Assembly (NCBI GenBank): GCA_964637445.1
Contig: CAZWWS010000027.1
Location: forward strand, 1-32,137
Direction: 5' to 3'
DNA from: M3 sp964637445
GTDB lineage: Bacteria; Bacteroidota; Bacteroidia; Bacteroidales; Muribaculaceae
Length of the DNA stretch: 32,137 nt
Shown here: piece by piece, positions 16,363-25,299 of the stretch
How the letters are laid out: each line of letters begins with the position of its first letter
Position numbering within the stretch: position 1 is the stretch's first letter
Position numbers and translations under genes: made by a program
Notes under the pieces: generated by a model
Told to the model about the DNA's origin: nothing
The model's input: only the letters and a program-made list of their open reading frames with translations
Database searches by the model: none

Positions 16363-18072
16363 ATGAATAACGTAAAAGTCAAATGTGAATTTATCAAAGA
16401 ACGATTTTCTTTAATCGGTTTCTTTGTATTGATTGCCTCATTGGCAATCCTGACGGGGTGTAGCGATGATGATTCTGCAACCCCACCAAAAGAAAAAACT
16501 CAGCCCGACGGAATCCGAGAATTAGTACAGGCCTACAATGACGGTCGAGTGTTTTCTTCGGCTGAACACTTGGCAGGAAGTTGTGTGTTGAACTTTGCCG
16601 ATGGTTATAGCTTGACCATTGCTGAGTCGGCGTTTAAGATTTATGATTGCACATCTTCGGCTCCGGCTGTAGTTTCTACGTCAAACGGGTGGTGGAGTGT
16701 CGGTGGTACAATTTATGGTATAAAAGTCGATTCGTCTCTTGCCAACGAAGATGCCTTCCCTGTATATGTGTACTACGACTCAAAGACGCTGTTTGTATAT
16801 CTTAGCAATAACAAGATGCTTAAGTTTTGGAGCGTAGCATTGGAAGAAGAATATCAAGATGAAGAAGAATTGGCTCGTATGCAGAACATTCCGGTGATAC
16901 GCCTTACGGCTAAAGCTCCGATTGTCGACAAGAAAAACTATGTCGATGGTACTATAACGGTGCTCGATCCTGAGAAAATGTATAGCGATGTCACTGAGTT
17001 TACTGCCGATATGGGCATTCGCGGACGTGGCAATTCTACTTGGTCGTGGCCTAAAAAGCCGTGGAAAGTTAAGCTGGATTCTAAGGCTGAAATATTGGGT
17101 ATGCCTGCCGACAAGGAGTGGGCTCTGCTTGCCAACTATTCCGACCGCACTCTCCTTCGCAATATTGTGGCGATGAAACTTTCCGAGATGTGTGGCTTTT
17201 CGTGGACTCCTCGCATCCGCAGTGTTGAGGTCTATTTGAATGATGAATACCAAGGTGTCTACACGATCTGCGAACATAAGAAAATCTCATCTTCGCGTGT
17301 TAATATTGATGTGGTTGGCGAAGGTGACAACTCTGGCGATGCTTTGACCGGAGGCTATTATCTCGAAATAGAGGAAGCTCAAGATGCCGATGTGTGCTGG
17401 TGGACTTCAATGGGTGTCCCAATGATGTTTAGCGATCCCGAAGAGCCTACGGATGCTCAGATCCGGTATATCAAAGATTTGTTTGCCGACTTTGAAACGG
17501 CTCTGCAAAGTGACGATTTTGACGACCCCAAGAAGGGGTATGCTGCATATATCGACGTGAAGTCGTTTATAGATTTCTATATCGTTCAAGAGTTGACAAA
17601 GAATGTCGATGGTAATGTCCGTAAAAGTTCGTTTATCACTAAAGAGCGAGGTAAGAAAATGGAAATGTATCACCTTTGGGATTTCGACCTTACAATGGGC
17701 AACTGTGGTTATTTCGATAGCCAAGTGGGGAATGGCCCCGAAGGATTCTATGTGAAAGACTATGCCTCTAATTGCACCTATGGCGGCGGTTGGTATTGGC
17801 GTCTGTTCCAAGACCCGGCATTCGTCGATAAAGTGCAAGCGCGTTGGAATGAGTTGAAACCTCAGTTTGAAACCATCCCCGAGTTTATCGACACTCAAGC
17901 GTTGATTCTTGACGCTGCTCAAAAGCGCAATTTCCAAGTTTGGGACATCAATGAGTCGGTCGATTGGGTGAAGTTCCCATCGTTAGGCTCTTATGAAGCT
18001 GAAGTTCACTACTTGAAGTCATTCTACACTAAGCGTCTCGAATGGCTCGACCGCGAAATCAATAATTTGTAG
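16363..18072 (+). CDS. CotH-family (atypical kinase fold) lipoprotein
   Basis: A 569-residue surface or periplasmic lipoprotein; lipobox LTGC gives Cys33, followed by an acidic DDD stretch. Residues about 45-150 form an N-terminal module of unknown type. The CotH domain follows, with GIRGRGNSTW and KKPWKVKLD, then ADKEWALLANYSDRTLLRN, GVYTICEHKKISSSRVNI, the YYLEIEEAQ strand and the metal-binding motif WDFD (439-442). CotH proteins share the Fam20 secretory-kinase fold; Bacillus CotH phosphorylates spore-coat proteins. In Bacteroidales, exported CotH-like proteins are common but their substrates are unknown, so kinase activity here is inference. Monocistronic, convergent with the methyltransferase gene. 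Confidence 0.85.
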   Translation: MNNVKVKCEFIKERFSLIGFFVLIASLAILTGCSDDDSATPPKEKTQPDGIRELVQAYNDGRVFSSAEHLAGSCVLNFADGYSLTIAESAFKIYDCTSSAPAVVSTSNGWWSVGGTIYGIKVDSSLANEDAFPVYVYYDSKTLFVYLSNNKMLKFWSVALEEEYQDEEELARMQNIPVIRLTAKAPIVDKKNYVDGTITVLDPEKMYSDVTEFTADMGIRGRGNSTWSWPKKPWKVKLDSKAEILGMPADKEWALLANYSDRTLLRNIVAMKLSEMCGFSWTPRIRSVEVYLNDEYQGVYTICEHKKISSSRVNIDVVGEGDNSGDALTGGYYLEIEEAQDADVCWWTSMGVPMMFSDPEEPTDAQIRYIKDLFADFETALQSDDFDDPKKGYAAYIDVKSFIDFYIVQELTKNVDGNVRKSSFITKERGKKMEMYHLWDFDLTMGNCGYFDSQVGNGPEGFYVKDYASNCTYGGGWYWRLFQDPAFVDKVQARWNELKPQFETIPEFIDTQALILDAAQKRNFQVWDINESVDWVKFPSLGSYEAEVHYLKSFYTKRLEWLDREINNL

Positions 18073-18093
18073 AAATTTTAACAGCTTCTAATA

Positions 18094-18900
18094 TCAGCAA
18101 TCGCGGGCGCGCAGTTGCCAAAATGCCACTGCCGATGCCGCTGCAACATTAAGTGAGTCTACACCGTGCGCCATCGGAATGCGTACGGTGTAGTCTGCTT
18201 CTGAGATGACTGTATTTGCCAATCCCTCTCCTTCCGTTCCCATTATTATGGCAAGCTGTGGCTCAGCCATTAGCATAGTGTCATCGATTGATACCGATTT
18301 GTCGGTCAGCGCCATTGCTACAGTCTTGAAACCGTAGTCGCGCAGACTGCTTATAGGCGCATCGAGCCATGTCCACGGAATGAGAAACACTGAGCCCATC
18401 GACACTCTCACAGCCCTGCGATTCAGTGGGTCGCACGATGATGGTGTAAGTAATACGGCATCGATCCCAAGGGCTGCAGCCGAGCGAAATATTGCTCCGA
18501 TGTTGGTGGTGTCGACCACGCTGTCGATTACGACTACTCTACGAGCATCCTTACACACTTCAGCGACCGATGGTCTGACTCTTCGTCGCATTGCACACAG
18601 CACTCCGCGTGTGAGGGTGTAGCCGGTGAGCTGTGAAAGTGTTTCCCTCGCTCCGGTATATACCGATATATCACCACATCGAGCTATTATCGAAGCCGCA
18701 TCCCCTACGATATGCTTATGCTCGCACATCAAGGCTATCGGTTCATAGCCGGCGTCGAGGGCTACGTTTATCACCTTGGGACTTTCGGCTATGAAGATGC
18801 CTTTGTCCGGTTCTAAACGATTGCGTAGCTGTGCTTCGGTGAGCGTACTGAATATTTCCACTCCGGGGTGGGAAAGCGATGTTATCTCAATTGTTGGCAT
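18094..18900 (-). CDS. SpoU/TrmH-family RNA 2'-O-methyltransferase
   Basis: A 268-residue SPOUT-class enzyme that methylates a ribose 2'-OH in rRNA or tRNA using S-adenosylmethionine. The N-terminal part is an RNA-binding L30e-like substrate domain (about 1-100). The C-terminal SpoU domain shows motif 1 VVDTTNIGAIFRSAAALG, motif 2 IIMGTEGEGL, and motif 3 RIPMAHGVDSLNVAAASA, which forms the trefoil knot. Length is right for the RlmB/TrmH group, but which RNA base is targeted cannot be told. It is divergent from the zinc-type transporter genes; the two -7 boxes form a perfect inverted repeat. Confidence 0.9.
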   Translation of the reverse strand: MPTIEITSLSHPGVEIFSTLTEAQLRNRLEPDKGIFIAESPKVINVALDAGYEPIALMCEHKHIVGDAASIIARCGDISVYTGARETLSQLTGYTLTRGVLCAMRRRVRPSVAEVCKDARRVVVIDSVVDTTNIGAIFRSAAALGIDAVLLTPSSCDPLNRRAVRVSMGSVFLIPWTWLDAPISSLRDYGFKTVAMALTDKSVSIDDTMLMAEPQLAIIMGTEGEGLANTVISEADYTVRIPMAHGVDSLNVAAASAVAFWQLRARDC

Positions 18901-18928
18901 TTGTGGTGCATTATTTGTTTATCAGAAG

Positions 18929-18936
18929 CAAAATTA
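18929..18936 (-). promoter_or_regulatory. Bacteroidales -7 box for the SpoU/TrmH methyltransferase
   Basis: Minus-strand TAATTTTG matches TAnnTTTG, 28 bases before the ATG at 18900. Confidence 0.55.
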
Positions 18937-18960
18937 CGCATAAAATTCAGATTTTCTATG

Positions 18961-18968
18961 TAATTTTG
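18961..18968 (+). promoter_or_regulatory. Bacteroidales -7 box for the znuA-like gene
   Basis: TAATTTTG matches TAnnTTTG, 24 bases before the ATG at 18993. It rules out any start further upstream for the transporter gene. Confidence 0.58.
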
Positions 18969-18992
18969 CAATATCCAAATACTCTGACGACT

Positions 18993-19865
18993 ATGAAGAT
19001 AATGAAATATATAGCGACAATAGCCGTTGTGGCATTGATGGCGATGATTGCAGTGGGCTGCGGCTCGAAAGTGAAAGAACGTCCGATTGTGACTGTCAGT
19101 ATACAACCTCAAAAGTTTTTCCTTGAGAAAATTGTAGGGGAGAAGATGGAAGTGAAGTGCTTGTTGGCATCGGGCGGAAATCCCGAAACCTATGAGCCGG
19201 CAATCACTCATTTGGTCAATCTCGAAAAATCAGAAGCTTATTTTTGTATCGGTAATATCGGATTTGAGGCTGCGATTATCGATAAAGTTCATGCCAACAA
19301 TCCTGACTTGAAAATTTACAACAATTCTGAGGGTATCGCGTTGATTGTCGGCACTCATGGCCATTCTCACGATGGACACTCCTATGAGGTCGATCCCCAC
19401 ACTTGGAGCTCGGTGAAAAATGCAAAAACTATTGCGACAAATATGTATAAAGCTATTGCCGATATGGATCCTTCAAATCAGTCATATTATGCCAAACGCT
19501 ATGATGCGTTCATGACTGAACTCGATTCGCTCGATAGCCGGATTACACAGTTGCTTGCCTCGAAACGCGATGCTGCTTTTTTGGTGTGGCATCCATCTTT
19601 GAGCTACTTCGCTCGCGATTATGGTTTGCATCAGATTTCCATCGGTGTTGAAGGAAAGGAGTCGTCGGTGCAATCTTTGCAACATCAGATTGAGCATGCT
19701 CGCGAAGATAGTGTGCAAGTGTTTTTCTTTCAGAAGGAGTTCGACACTCGACAAGCTCAAGTGATCAATGAGCAGATTGGGGCTGAAATGGTTTCAATTA
19801 ATCCGCTTAACTATTATTGGAATGAAGAAATGCTTAGCATCGCAAGTGCGATTGCCTCAAAGTAA
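18993..19865 (+). CDS. Zinc/manganese-type ABC transporter binding lipoprotein (ZnuA-like)
   Basis: A 290-residue cluster A-I metal-binding protein. The signal ends in lipobox AVGC (Cys23). The His-rich loop of ZnuA types is present (H122, H124, H126, H129), followed by VDPHTW with ligand H136 and WHPSLSYF with ligand H200. Two usual ligand positions are changed: NPETYEP has E65 where most family members have His, and INPLNYYW has N270 where Asp is common. I recall the same forms in other Bacteroidales homologues, so this is probably a lineage trait. It delivers Zn2+ (or Mn2+) to an ABC permease. The ATPase gene follows one base after the stop; no permease gene follows. Confidence 0.82.
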   Translation: MKIMKYIATIAVVALMAMIAVGCGSKVKERPIVTVSIQPQKFFLEKIVGEKMEVKCLLASGGNPETYEPAITHLVNLEKSEAYFCIGNIGFEAAIIDKVHANNPDLKIYNNSEGIALIVGTHGHSHDGHSYEVDPHTWSSVKNAKTIATNMYKAIADMDPSNQSYYAKRYDAFMTELDSLDSRITQLLASKRDAAFLVWHPSLSYFARDYGLHQISIGVEGKESSVQSLQHQIEHAREDSVQVFFFQKEFDTRQAQVINEQIGAEMVSINPLNYYWNEEMLSIASAIASK

Positions 19866-19866
19866 G

Positions 19867-20535
19867 ATGATTGAGTTGGATGGTGTGTGGGTTACGTACG
19901 ACACTCATACCGTGCTCCGCGACGTGTGCTTCACAGTCGATGAGGGCGATTTTATTGCTATCACAGGCCCGAATGGGGGAGGAAAAACAACGATGCTCCG
20001 AGTCATTTTAGGTCTGTTGCGCCCTTCGTGCGGACGTGTAGTCTATCGGGCACACGGAAGCGAGGTCAAAGAGTTGTCGATTGGCTATCTCCCTCAGAAA
20101 AATATGATTGATAGCCGATTCCCTATATCTGTAGAGGAAGTGGTGGCTTCGGGGTTACTCTCTCAGAAAGGATTGACGGCCGAACAACGTAGCTCTCAAG
20201 TTGCCGATACAATCTGTTTGATGGGACTTGCCGAGCAAGCGCGTATGCCGATTGGCAATCTGTCGGGCGGTCAATTGCAGCGAGCGCTCCTCGGGCGAGC
20301 CATCATATCTCGTCCGCGTGTGCTTGTGCTCGATGAGCCGTTGAGCTATGTCGATAAACGATTTGAACATCACATCTACGACATTGTTTCCGACTTGGCT
20401 AAGCACACTACAATATTACTCGTTTCCCACGAGATGTCGACCATCGCCACGATGGCCAATCGCCATCTCATTGTCGACCATGCTCTCCACGAGTGCACTT
20501 CGCCACACCACTTCATTTCTTCTTGCGAAAAATAA
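19867..20535 (+). CDS. Zinc-type ABC transporter ATPase (ZnuC-like)
   Basis: A 222-residue cytoplasmic ABC ATPase. Walker A is GPNGGGKTT, the Q-loop lies in GYLPQKN, the signature is LSGGQLQRALLGRA, Walker B is VLVLDEPLS and the switch His is in LLVSHE. The ATG at 19867 follows the binding-protein stop by one base; longer upstream starts would overlap that gene and add no family sequence. It should power metal import with an integral membrane permease. None is encoded next to it: the next gene is a TPR-CHAT protein 65 bases downstream. The permease must be elsewhere or the pair works with another system. Confidence 0.85.
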   Translation: MIELDGVWVTYDTHTVLRDVCFTVDEGDFIAITGPNGGGKTTMLRVILGLLRPSCGRVVYRAHGSEVKELSIGYLPQKNMIDSRFPISVEEVVASGLLSQKGLTAEQRSSQVADTICLMGLAEQARMPIGNLSGGQLQRALLGRAIISRPRVLVLDEPLSYVDKRFEHHIYDIVSDLAKHTTILLVSHEMSTIATMANRHLIVDHALHECTSPHHFISSCEK

Positions 20536-20600
20536 TCTCTTCCAAGACATTATCTCGAAATATCTCCTCCTTTTCATATTGCCGTAAAATCTAATCCAAT

Positions 20601-23600
20601 ATGCGTCAGTGTTTTATATTTATTCTAACGATGCTCTCTTCGCTGTTGACATTTGGTCAAAGTGCGAAATCTGATGAATATTTTGCCAAAGGTGTTGAGG
20701 CTTACAATAGCTCCGAATATCGTCGTGCTATTGAATGTTTTGAGAAATGTGATGCTCTCGACAAAGTGGAAATGGATTCCACTGAAAGTCGTGCTCATTA
20801 TGCCGAGATGTGGCTTGCAAGTTGTTATTATAAGTTAGGCGACAAGACGCGCGCTGCTGAATACCAACATCATTACTACGATCAGCTGCCGGTCGATCGC
20901 CGACTCACTGCCGATGTCGACTATTATAGCGACAAAGCTCAAGCTGCAGCTGCCGAAGGTGGGTTTGATATGGCTATTATGTATAGCAAAATGGCGCTCG
21001 ATAAAGAGATAGCCCTCTTTGGACATAATCACTATTATGTAGGTTTTTCACATTCTGTTATTGCGGAATGGTATATAAGTAAAGGCGATTTTTCGACTGC
21101 TTTAATTGAATTAGATAAAGCACTATTAATATTTCAATCATTAAATTCGGAAACTCATGGGGCTATCGCAGTGATTCATTCGGCAAAGTCATATTGCTTG
21201 TTCGGTCTTGGTTCCATTGAAGATGCATATGACGAATCCACTAACGCATTGACCCTATTGACATTCAATGATCCATATAAAATGTATTATTTAACGGCAT
21301 TGAATGTGAAGTTGCAAGCTTGTTACTCGTTAGGTAAAATGGACGAAGCAGCCGACGTTGATAATATTATCAAAGAGCGAATTGATAATTTCTCTGAAGA
21401 TGAACTGATTGAAAATTCGATGTTGGTATTTAATCATATCGACTATTCTCTCTCAATGGGATATGGCGCTGACTCATACGACATTGCTAATCGGATGCTA
21501 CCTTTAGCAGAGAAAACAGGCGGTTCGCAATCTGATATGTATGCTTATGCTTTAGCTCGATTGGCAAATTGTCAAGCTGCTTGTGGGGATTTTGCGTCTG
21601 CTAAAAAGAGTATGGAGGAATCGCATCGCATTTTTGTCGATGTGTTGAAATATGATGAGATATATTATGTCGACAATCTTATTGGATTAGCGAATTTTTC
21701 AGCCCGGTTAGGTCAGTATGACGAAGCGATCGGTTTTGCTGAGCGAGCCCGAAAACTAAACGCTAAGATGGGGCAGCAAGGTGCTTATGGTTTGGCTGTA
21801 TCGTTAAGTAGAATAGCCGGGTACTATGAATATAAAAATGAATATAGTCAAGCTGAAAAATACATAGAAGATGCTATCGCGACATTTAAGCAATCCGGAA
21901 ATATTAATAATATCGATTATGCTCTATCGGTCAAACTACGTGGAGTGATATTAAGCAAGTCGGGTAAGCCGGATGTCGCATCGCGTGTCATTGCCGACCA
22001 TCAAGAGGCTACGAGGATAATGCAGGCTCTGAATATGAAATTTTCAGCCGAGTATTACGAATTGAGATTGTCGTTGGCTAATTTCTATCACTATTCGTTG
22101 CGTCAGCCCGATGAGGCTCATAAAATAGCCGACGAATTGTTTGCTCTATGTCCCGACAATACCGATGAACATAAGTATTTGAGGGCTAAAATTTATCTGT
22201 TTCAAGTACAATGGTATTTGAACGAAAACCCTCGCAAAGCGGAAGAATTATGTGAAAAGGCATACGAATTGATCAATGATGTCAAGCAAGCTCGTCCTCA
22301 AGCAAATGATATGGGCGTAAGGAAATCGTTGGCTGATTGTTATGCTGCAAATAAGAAGTGGAATGAAGCCATAAAATTAGGCGAAGAATTGGCTCAAGAG
22401 GCTAAACTCCAATATGGAGATGATAGCCTTCCTTATGCTGATATGCTGCTTAGTCTGATTGATTATTATGCAGAACGATTAGAAGCTGTAAAGTGTCAAC
22501 AATATATTGATTTAGTTGTAGATATATATTCAAAGCAATTAGGAACTCAAAATCTTAAATATGCAAATACTTTGATGCGAATGGCTGTATTGTTAAATTC
22601 CAATGGGGATAACAAACGAGCCAAGGCAATGGCAGAGGAGGTTATGAAGATATATAAGGCTAATAATTATGCTGAGACATATAGTGCTGTCGGAATATAT
22701 AATCTTTTGTCGCAAATTGAACTCTCTTTTGGTAATATAGATAAAGCATTATCTTACGCAAATCAAGCTGTCGAAATCGCACAACGGATGGATTTGAGTG
22801 ACTATTCGAATGTTACGCATGCCATTGCGGTTCAATTGTTGGCTCAATGCTATCAAGCTAAAGGTAAGTTTGTCGAGGCAATGGATTTACTGGAAGATGC
22901 TTTAGATATTGCGGCAAATCCTAATGGTGACCGCACGAACATGACGTGTATGAAAATTTTTGTTGCGATGTCGTCATTGCATCAAGTGATGGGAAATGCT
23001 TCTGAATCGTATCGATATATGCAGTTGGTCTCAGATATAGCAAAAGCGTATTATGGAGAGCAACATCCTATGTATATGTTAAAGCAAATGGTAGAAGCTA
23101 ACGACCTAATAGGTCAAGGACGTTATAAAGAGGCTCTTGATGTGGCAGAAACTATGGAAACTAATGCTCAAATTACCTTTGATAAAACAAATGGATATGT
23201 ATTGATCGCGAAGCTGATTAAAGCAATGGTATATGCTTTTATCGATGTGGAGAGGGGTATAGAGTTAGGCGAGGACTTGTATCATCAATGTAAATCAATA
23301 AATTCAATATCTAATGAATTAGAGATTGTAGCAATGCTGCGAGAGGCCTATTTGGGGTCAAAGCAGTACGACAAAGCGTTGAAGTATGCACTCGAAGCTC
23401 AACAACTCGTTCAAAAGATTTATGGCTCTCGTTCTCACCAGACGGCCGGAGCATATTCGTCTATTGCCGCCATATACATGAATCTCGGCGATATGGACAA
23501 TTGCTATAAGTACATGAATATTTGCGAAGGACTCGGACGTGACATTGTGCTTAACAACTTCACTACAATGACCGAAAAGGAGCGAGCATATTTCTGGAAT

Positions 23601-25220
23601 ACCTATATCAATTTCTATCGTGGAATTTTGCCATCGGTATGTCAAATAAGCGGATTTCAGGAGCGGTTCACCAAATTGGCGTATGATGGTATGTTGCTGA
23701 GCGATGGTATCTTATTGGAGGCAAATCGCCAAATGGCTGAAATGGTGCAAAAAAGCAACAATGAAAGTTTGAAATCGTTGTTTGGCGATTGGATGGCTAA
23801 TAAGTCTTACTATGATCGAGTGATGGCGTTCGACAACACTATCGAGCAAGACGAACTATTTCGTCGAACGGCAATTGCCGACAGTATTGGAAAGCTCCTT
23901 GACGTGCAAGAGCGACAATTGCTCACGATGGTCAAAGACGAAGTCGGCGATTTCACCTCTTCGCTCCGCTTGCAGTGGCAGGATGTGGAGCGCTCGTTGA
24001 GCAAGGATGATTTGGCTATCGAGTTTGTGCTCTATTCGCCTTCTACTGATTCGTCTTGTTATGCTGCATTGTTGCTAAAGAAGGGAATGAAAGCGCCTCA
24101 ATTTGTTCCGATTTTATCGCTCGAAGCCGGAGGAACTATAGGCGACGATGATGAGATAATTGAGAATCTGTCGAAATATATTTGGGCACCATTATCAATG
24201 TATTTGGCTGATGTGAAAAATATATATTTCACTCCGATAGGGGAGTTATACAATCTTCCTATAGAGTCGTTGCCCGATTGGCGAAATCCCGAATTGCTGA
24301 TGGCTGATACATGGAATTTTTACCGACTTTCATCTACGCGCGAATTGGCTCTTCATCGAGCAGTGAGCCAGACCCAAAACGCTGCGGTATACGGCGGATT
24401 GAAATACGATATGTCGGTTTCGTCTTTACAAATCGACGCCGAACGCTATCCTGAAGTGCGTAATCGTGCTGTGAAATACAATGCCTATGTCGATACTCTT
24501 GGTTTGCGGGCTAAGGCTACTCTTTCCATCGAATACCTCCCCGGAACAAAACGCGAGGCCGACGATATTATGGCTACCATCAAAGCGTCTTCGTCCAATA
24601 GTATGAGCATCACTGATTTTACCGGTGAACGAGGCACGGAAACATCGTTCAAGGCTCTTAGCGGCAAGGAGCATAAGATTATCCACGTTGCCACTCACGG
24701 GTTTTATTTCGACTCTGCCGATGAGGAAAGTAAAGCGATGATCGATTTGATGTCGTTGTCGCTTGCCAACGATACTCATCGCACATGGGAAGACAAGGCG
24801 CTGATGCGTAGCGGATTGTATTTTGCCGGAGCGGAGAATATGTATCAAGGAACGATGCTCCCAGATGGACTCGATGATGGCATTCTGACGGCTCAAGAAA
24901 TATCTACGCTCGACCTCTCCGGGCTCGATTTGATTGCACTCAGTGCATGCCAAACAGGGCAGGGGGATGTCTCCGGCGATGGCGTGTTCGGCTTGCAACG
25001 TGGCTTCAAGAAAGCTGGTGCTTCAAGTATATTGATGTCGCTTTGGAAGGTCGACGATGAGGCTACATCGCTGTTGATGACGCAGTTCTACAAAAATTGG
25101 ATGTCGGGTATGGCTAAGCACACTGCGTTGGAAGAAGCGAAAAAATCGGTGCGCAACAATCCTCAATACTCCGACCCTAAATATTGGGCTGCGTTTATCC
25201 TGCTCGACGGATTGAATTAA
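20601..25220 (+). CDS. Secreted TPR-CHAT protease-like protein 1 (1539 residues)
   Basis: The largest of three paralogues. A signal peptide (about 1-20, no lipobox) is followed by a long TPR array (about 25-975; the first repeat begins AKGVEAYNSSEYRRAIECFEK). A helical linker (about 976-1130) leads to a C-terminal CHAT domain (about 1135-1537). CHAT is a caspase/separase-like clan CD cysteine peptidase fold. The catalytic pair is visible: His1366 in HVATHGFYF and Cys1450 in ALSACQTGQGD. The C-terminal YWAAFILLDGL strand is shared with its paralogues. No type IX secretion tail is seen, so a periplasmic location is likely. The TPR part is markedly AT-richer than the CHAT part. No TAnnTTTG promoter is seen in the 65-base gap upstream. 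Confidence 0.85.
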   Translation: MRQCFIFILTMLSSLLTFGQSAKSDEYFAKGVEAYNSSEYRRAIECFEKCDALDKVEMDSTESRAHYAEMWLASCYYKLGDKTRAAEYQHHYYDQLPVDRRLTADVDYYSDKAQAAAAEGGFDMAIMYSKMALDKEIALFGHNHYYVGFSHSVIAEWYISKGDFSTALIELDKALLIFQSLNSETHGAIAVIHSAKSYCLFGLGSIEDAYDESTNALTLLTFNDPYKMYYLTALNVKLQACYSLGKMDEAADVDNIIKERIDNFSEDELIENSMLVFNHIDYSLSMGYGADSYDIANRMLPLAEKTGGSQSDMYAYALARLANCQAACGDFASAKKSMEESHRIFVDVLKYDEIYYVDNLIGLANFSARLGQYDEAIGFAERARKLNAKMGQQGAYGLAVSLSRIAGYYEYKNEYSQAEKYIEDAIATFKQSGNINNIDYALSVKLRGVILSKSGKPDVASRVIADHQEATRIMQALNMKFSAEYYELRLSLANFYHYSLRQPDEAHKIADELFALCPDNTDEHKYLRAKIYLFQVQWYLNENPRKAEELCEKAYELINDVKQARPQANDMGVRKSLADCYAANKKWNEAIKLGEELAQEAKLQYGDDSLPYADMLLSLIDYYAERLEAVKCQQYIDLVVDIYSKQLGTQNLKYANTLMRMAVLLNSNGDNKRAKAMAEEVMKIYKANNYAETYSAVGIYNLLSQIELSFGNIDKALSYANQAVEIAQRMDLSDYSNVTHAIAVQLLAQCYQAKGKFVEAMDLLEDALDIAANPNGDRTNMTCMKIFVAMSSLHQVMGNASESYRYMQLVSDIAKAYYGEQHPMYMLKQMVEANDLIGQGRYKEALDVAETMETNAQITFDKTNGYVLIAKLIKAMVYAFIDVERGIELGEDLYHQCKSINSISNELEIVAMLREAYLGSKQYDKALKYALEAQQLVQKIYGSRSHQTAGAYSSIAAIYMNLGDMDNCYKYMNICEGLGRDIVLNNFTTMTEKERAYFWNTYINFYRGILPSVCQISGFQERFTKLAYDGMLLSDGILLEANRQMAEMVQKSNNESLKSLFGDWMANKSYYDRVMAFDNTIEQDELFRRTAIADSIGKLLDVQERQLLTMVKDEVGDFTSSLRLQWQDVERSLSKDDLAIEFVLYSPSTDSSCYAALLLKKGMKAPQFVPILSLEAGGTIGDDDEIIENLSKYIWAPLSMYLADVKNIYFTPIGELYNLPIESLPDWRNPELLMADTWNFYRLSSTRELALHRAVSQTQNAAVYGGLKYDMSVSSLQIDAERYPEVRNRAVKYNAYVDTLGLRAKATLSIEYLPGTKREADDIMATIKASSSNSMSITDFTGERGTETSFKALSGKEHKIIHVATHGFYFDSADEESKAMIDLMSLSLANDTHRTWEDKALMRSGLYFAGAENMYQGTMLPDGLDDGILTAQEISTLDLSGLDLIALSACQTGQGDVSGDGVFGLQRGFKKAGASSILMSLWKVDDEATSLLMTQFYKNWMSGMAKHTALEEAKKSVRNNPQYSDPKYWAAFILLDGLN

Positions 25221-25245
25221 TCACATAAAATTCTCATACATTTTT

Positions 25246-25277
25246 TTTGATAAAGACGTAGCTGATTGCTATCTTTG
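25246..25277 (+). promoter_or_regulatory. Bacteroidales -33/-7 promoter for the second CHAT unit
   Basis: TTTG (25246-25249), a 20-base spacer and TATCTTTG (25270-25277), 22 bases before the ATG at 25300. It is the best promoter match in the window and starts 25 bases after the stop of CHAT protein 1. It therefore separates that gene from a likely operon of 25300, 25958, 28683, 29332 and 31743. Confidence 0.78.
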
Positions 25278-25299
25278 TTAATAATAAATGATTAAGTAG

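Larger units (their letters stand above)
18928..18969. repeat. Ten-base inverted repeat formed by two divergent -7 boxes
   Basis: GCAAAATTAC (18928-18937) and GTAATTTTGC (18960-18969) are exact reverse complements 22 bases apart. Each contains a TAATTTTG box, one for each direction. The spacer holds a second inverted repeat, AAAAT-TCAG-ATTTT (18942-18955). The nested symmetry suggests a common operator, possibly for a metal-sensing Fur/Zur-type repressor given the zinc transporter, but no known box is matched. Confidence 0.5.

Noticed and set aside
24426..24998. A 190-codon minus-strand open frame inside CHAT gene 1
   Set aside because: It is a shadow of the conserved CHAT coding sequence; no promoter box or recognisable motif.
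25221..25248. Terminator after CHAT gene 1 at the eight-T run
   Set aside because: No GC-rich stem precedes the T-run, and its end forms the -33 element of the next promoter.
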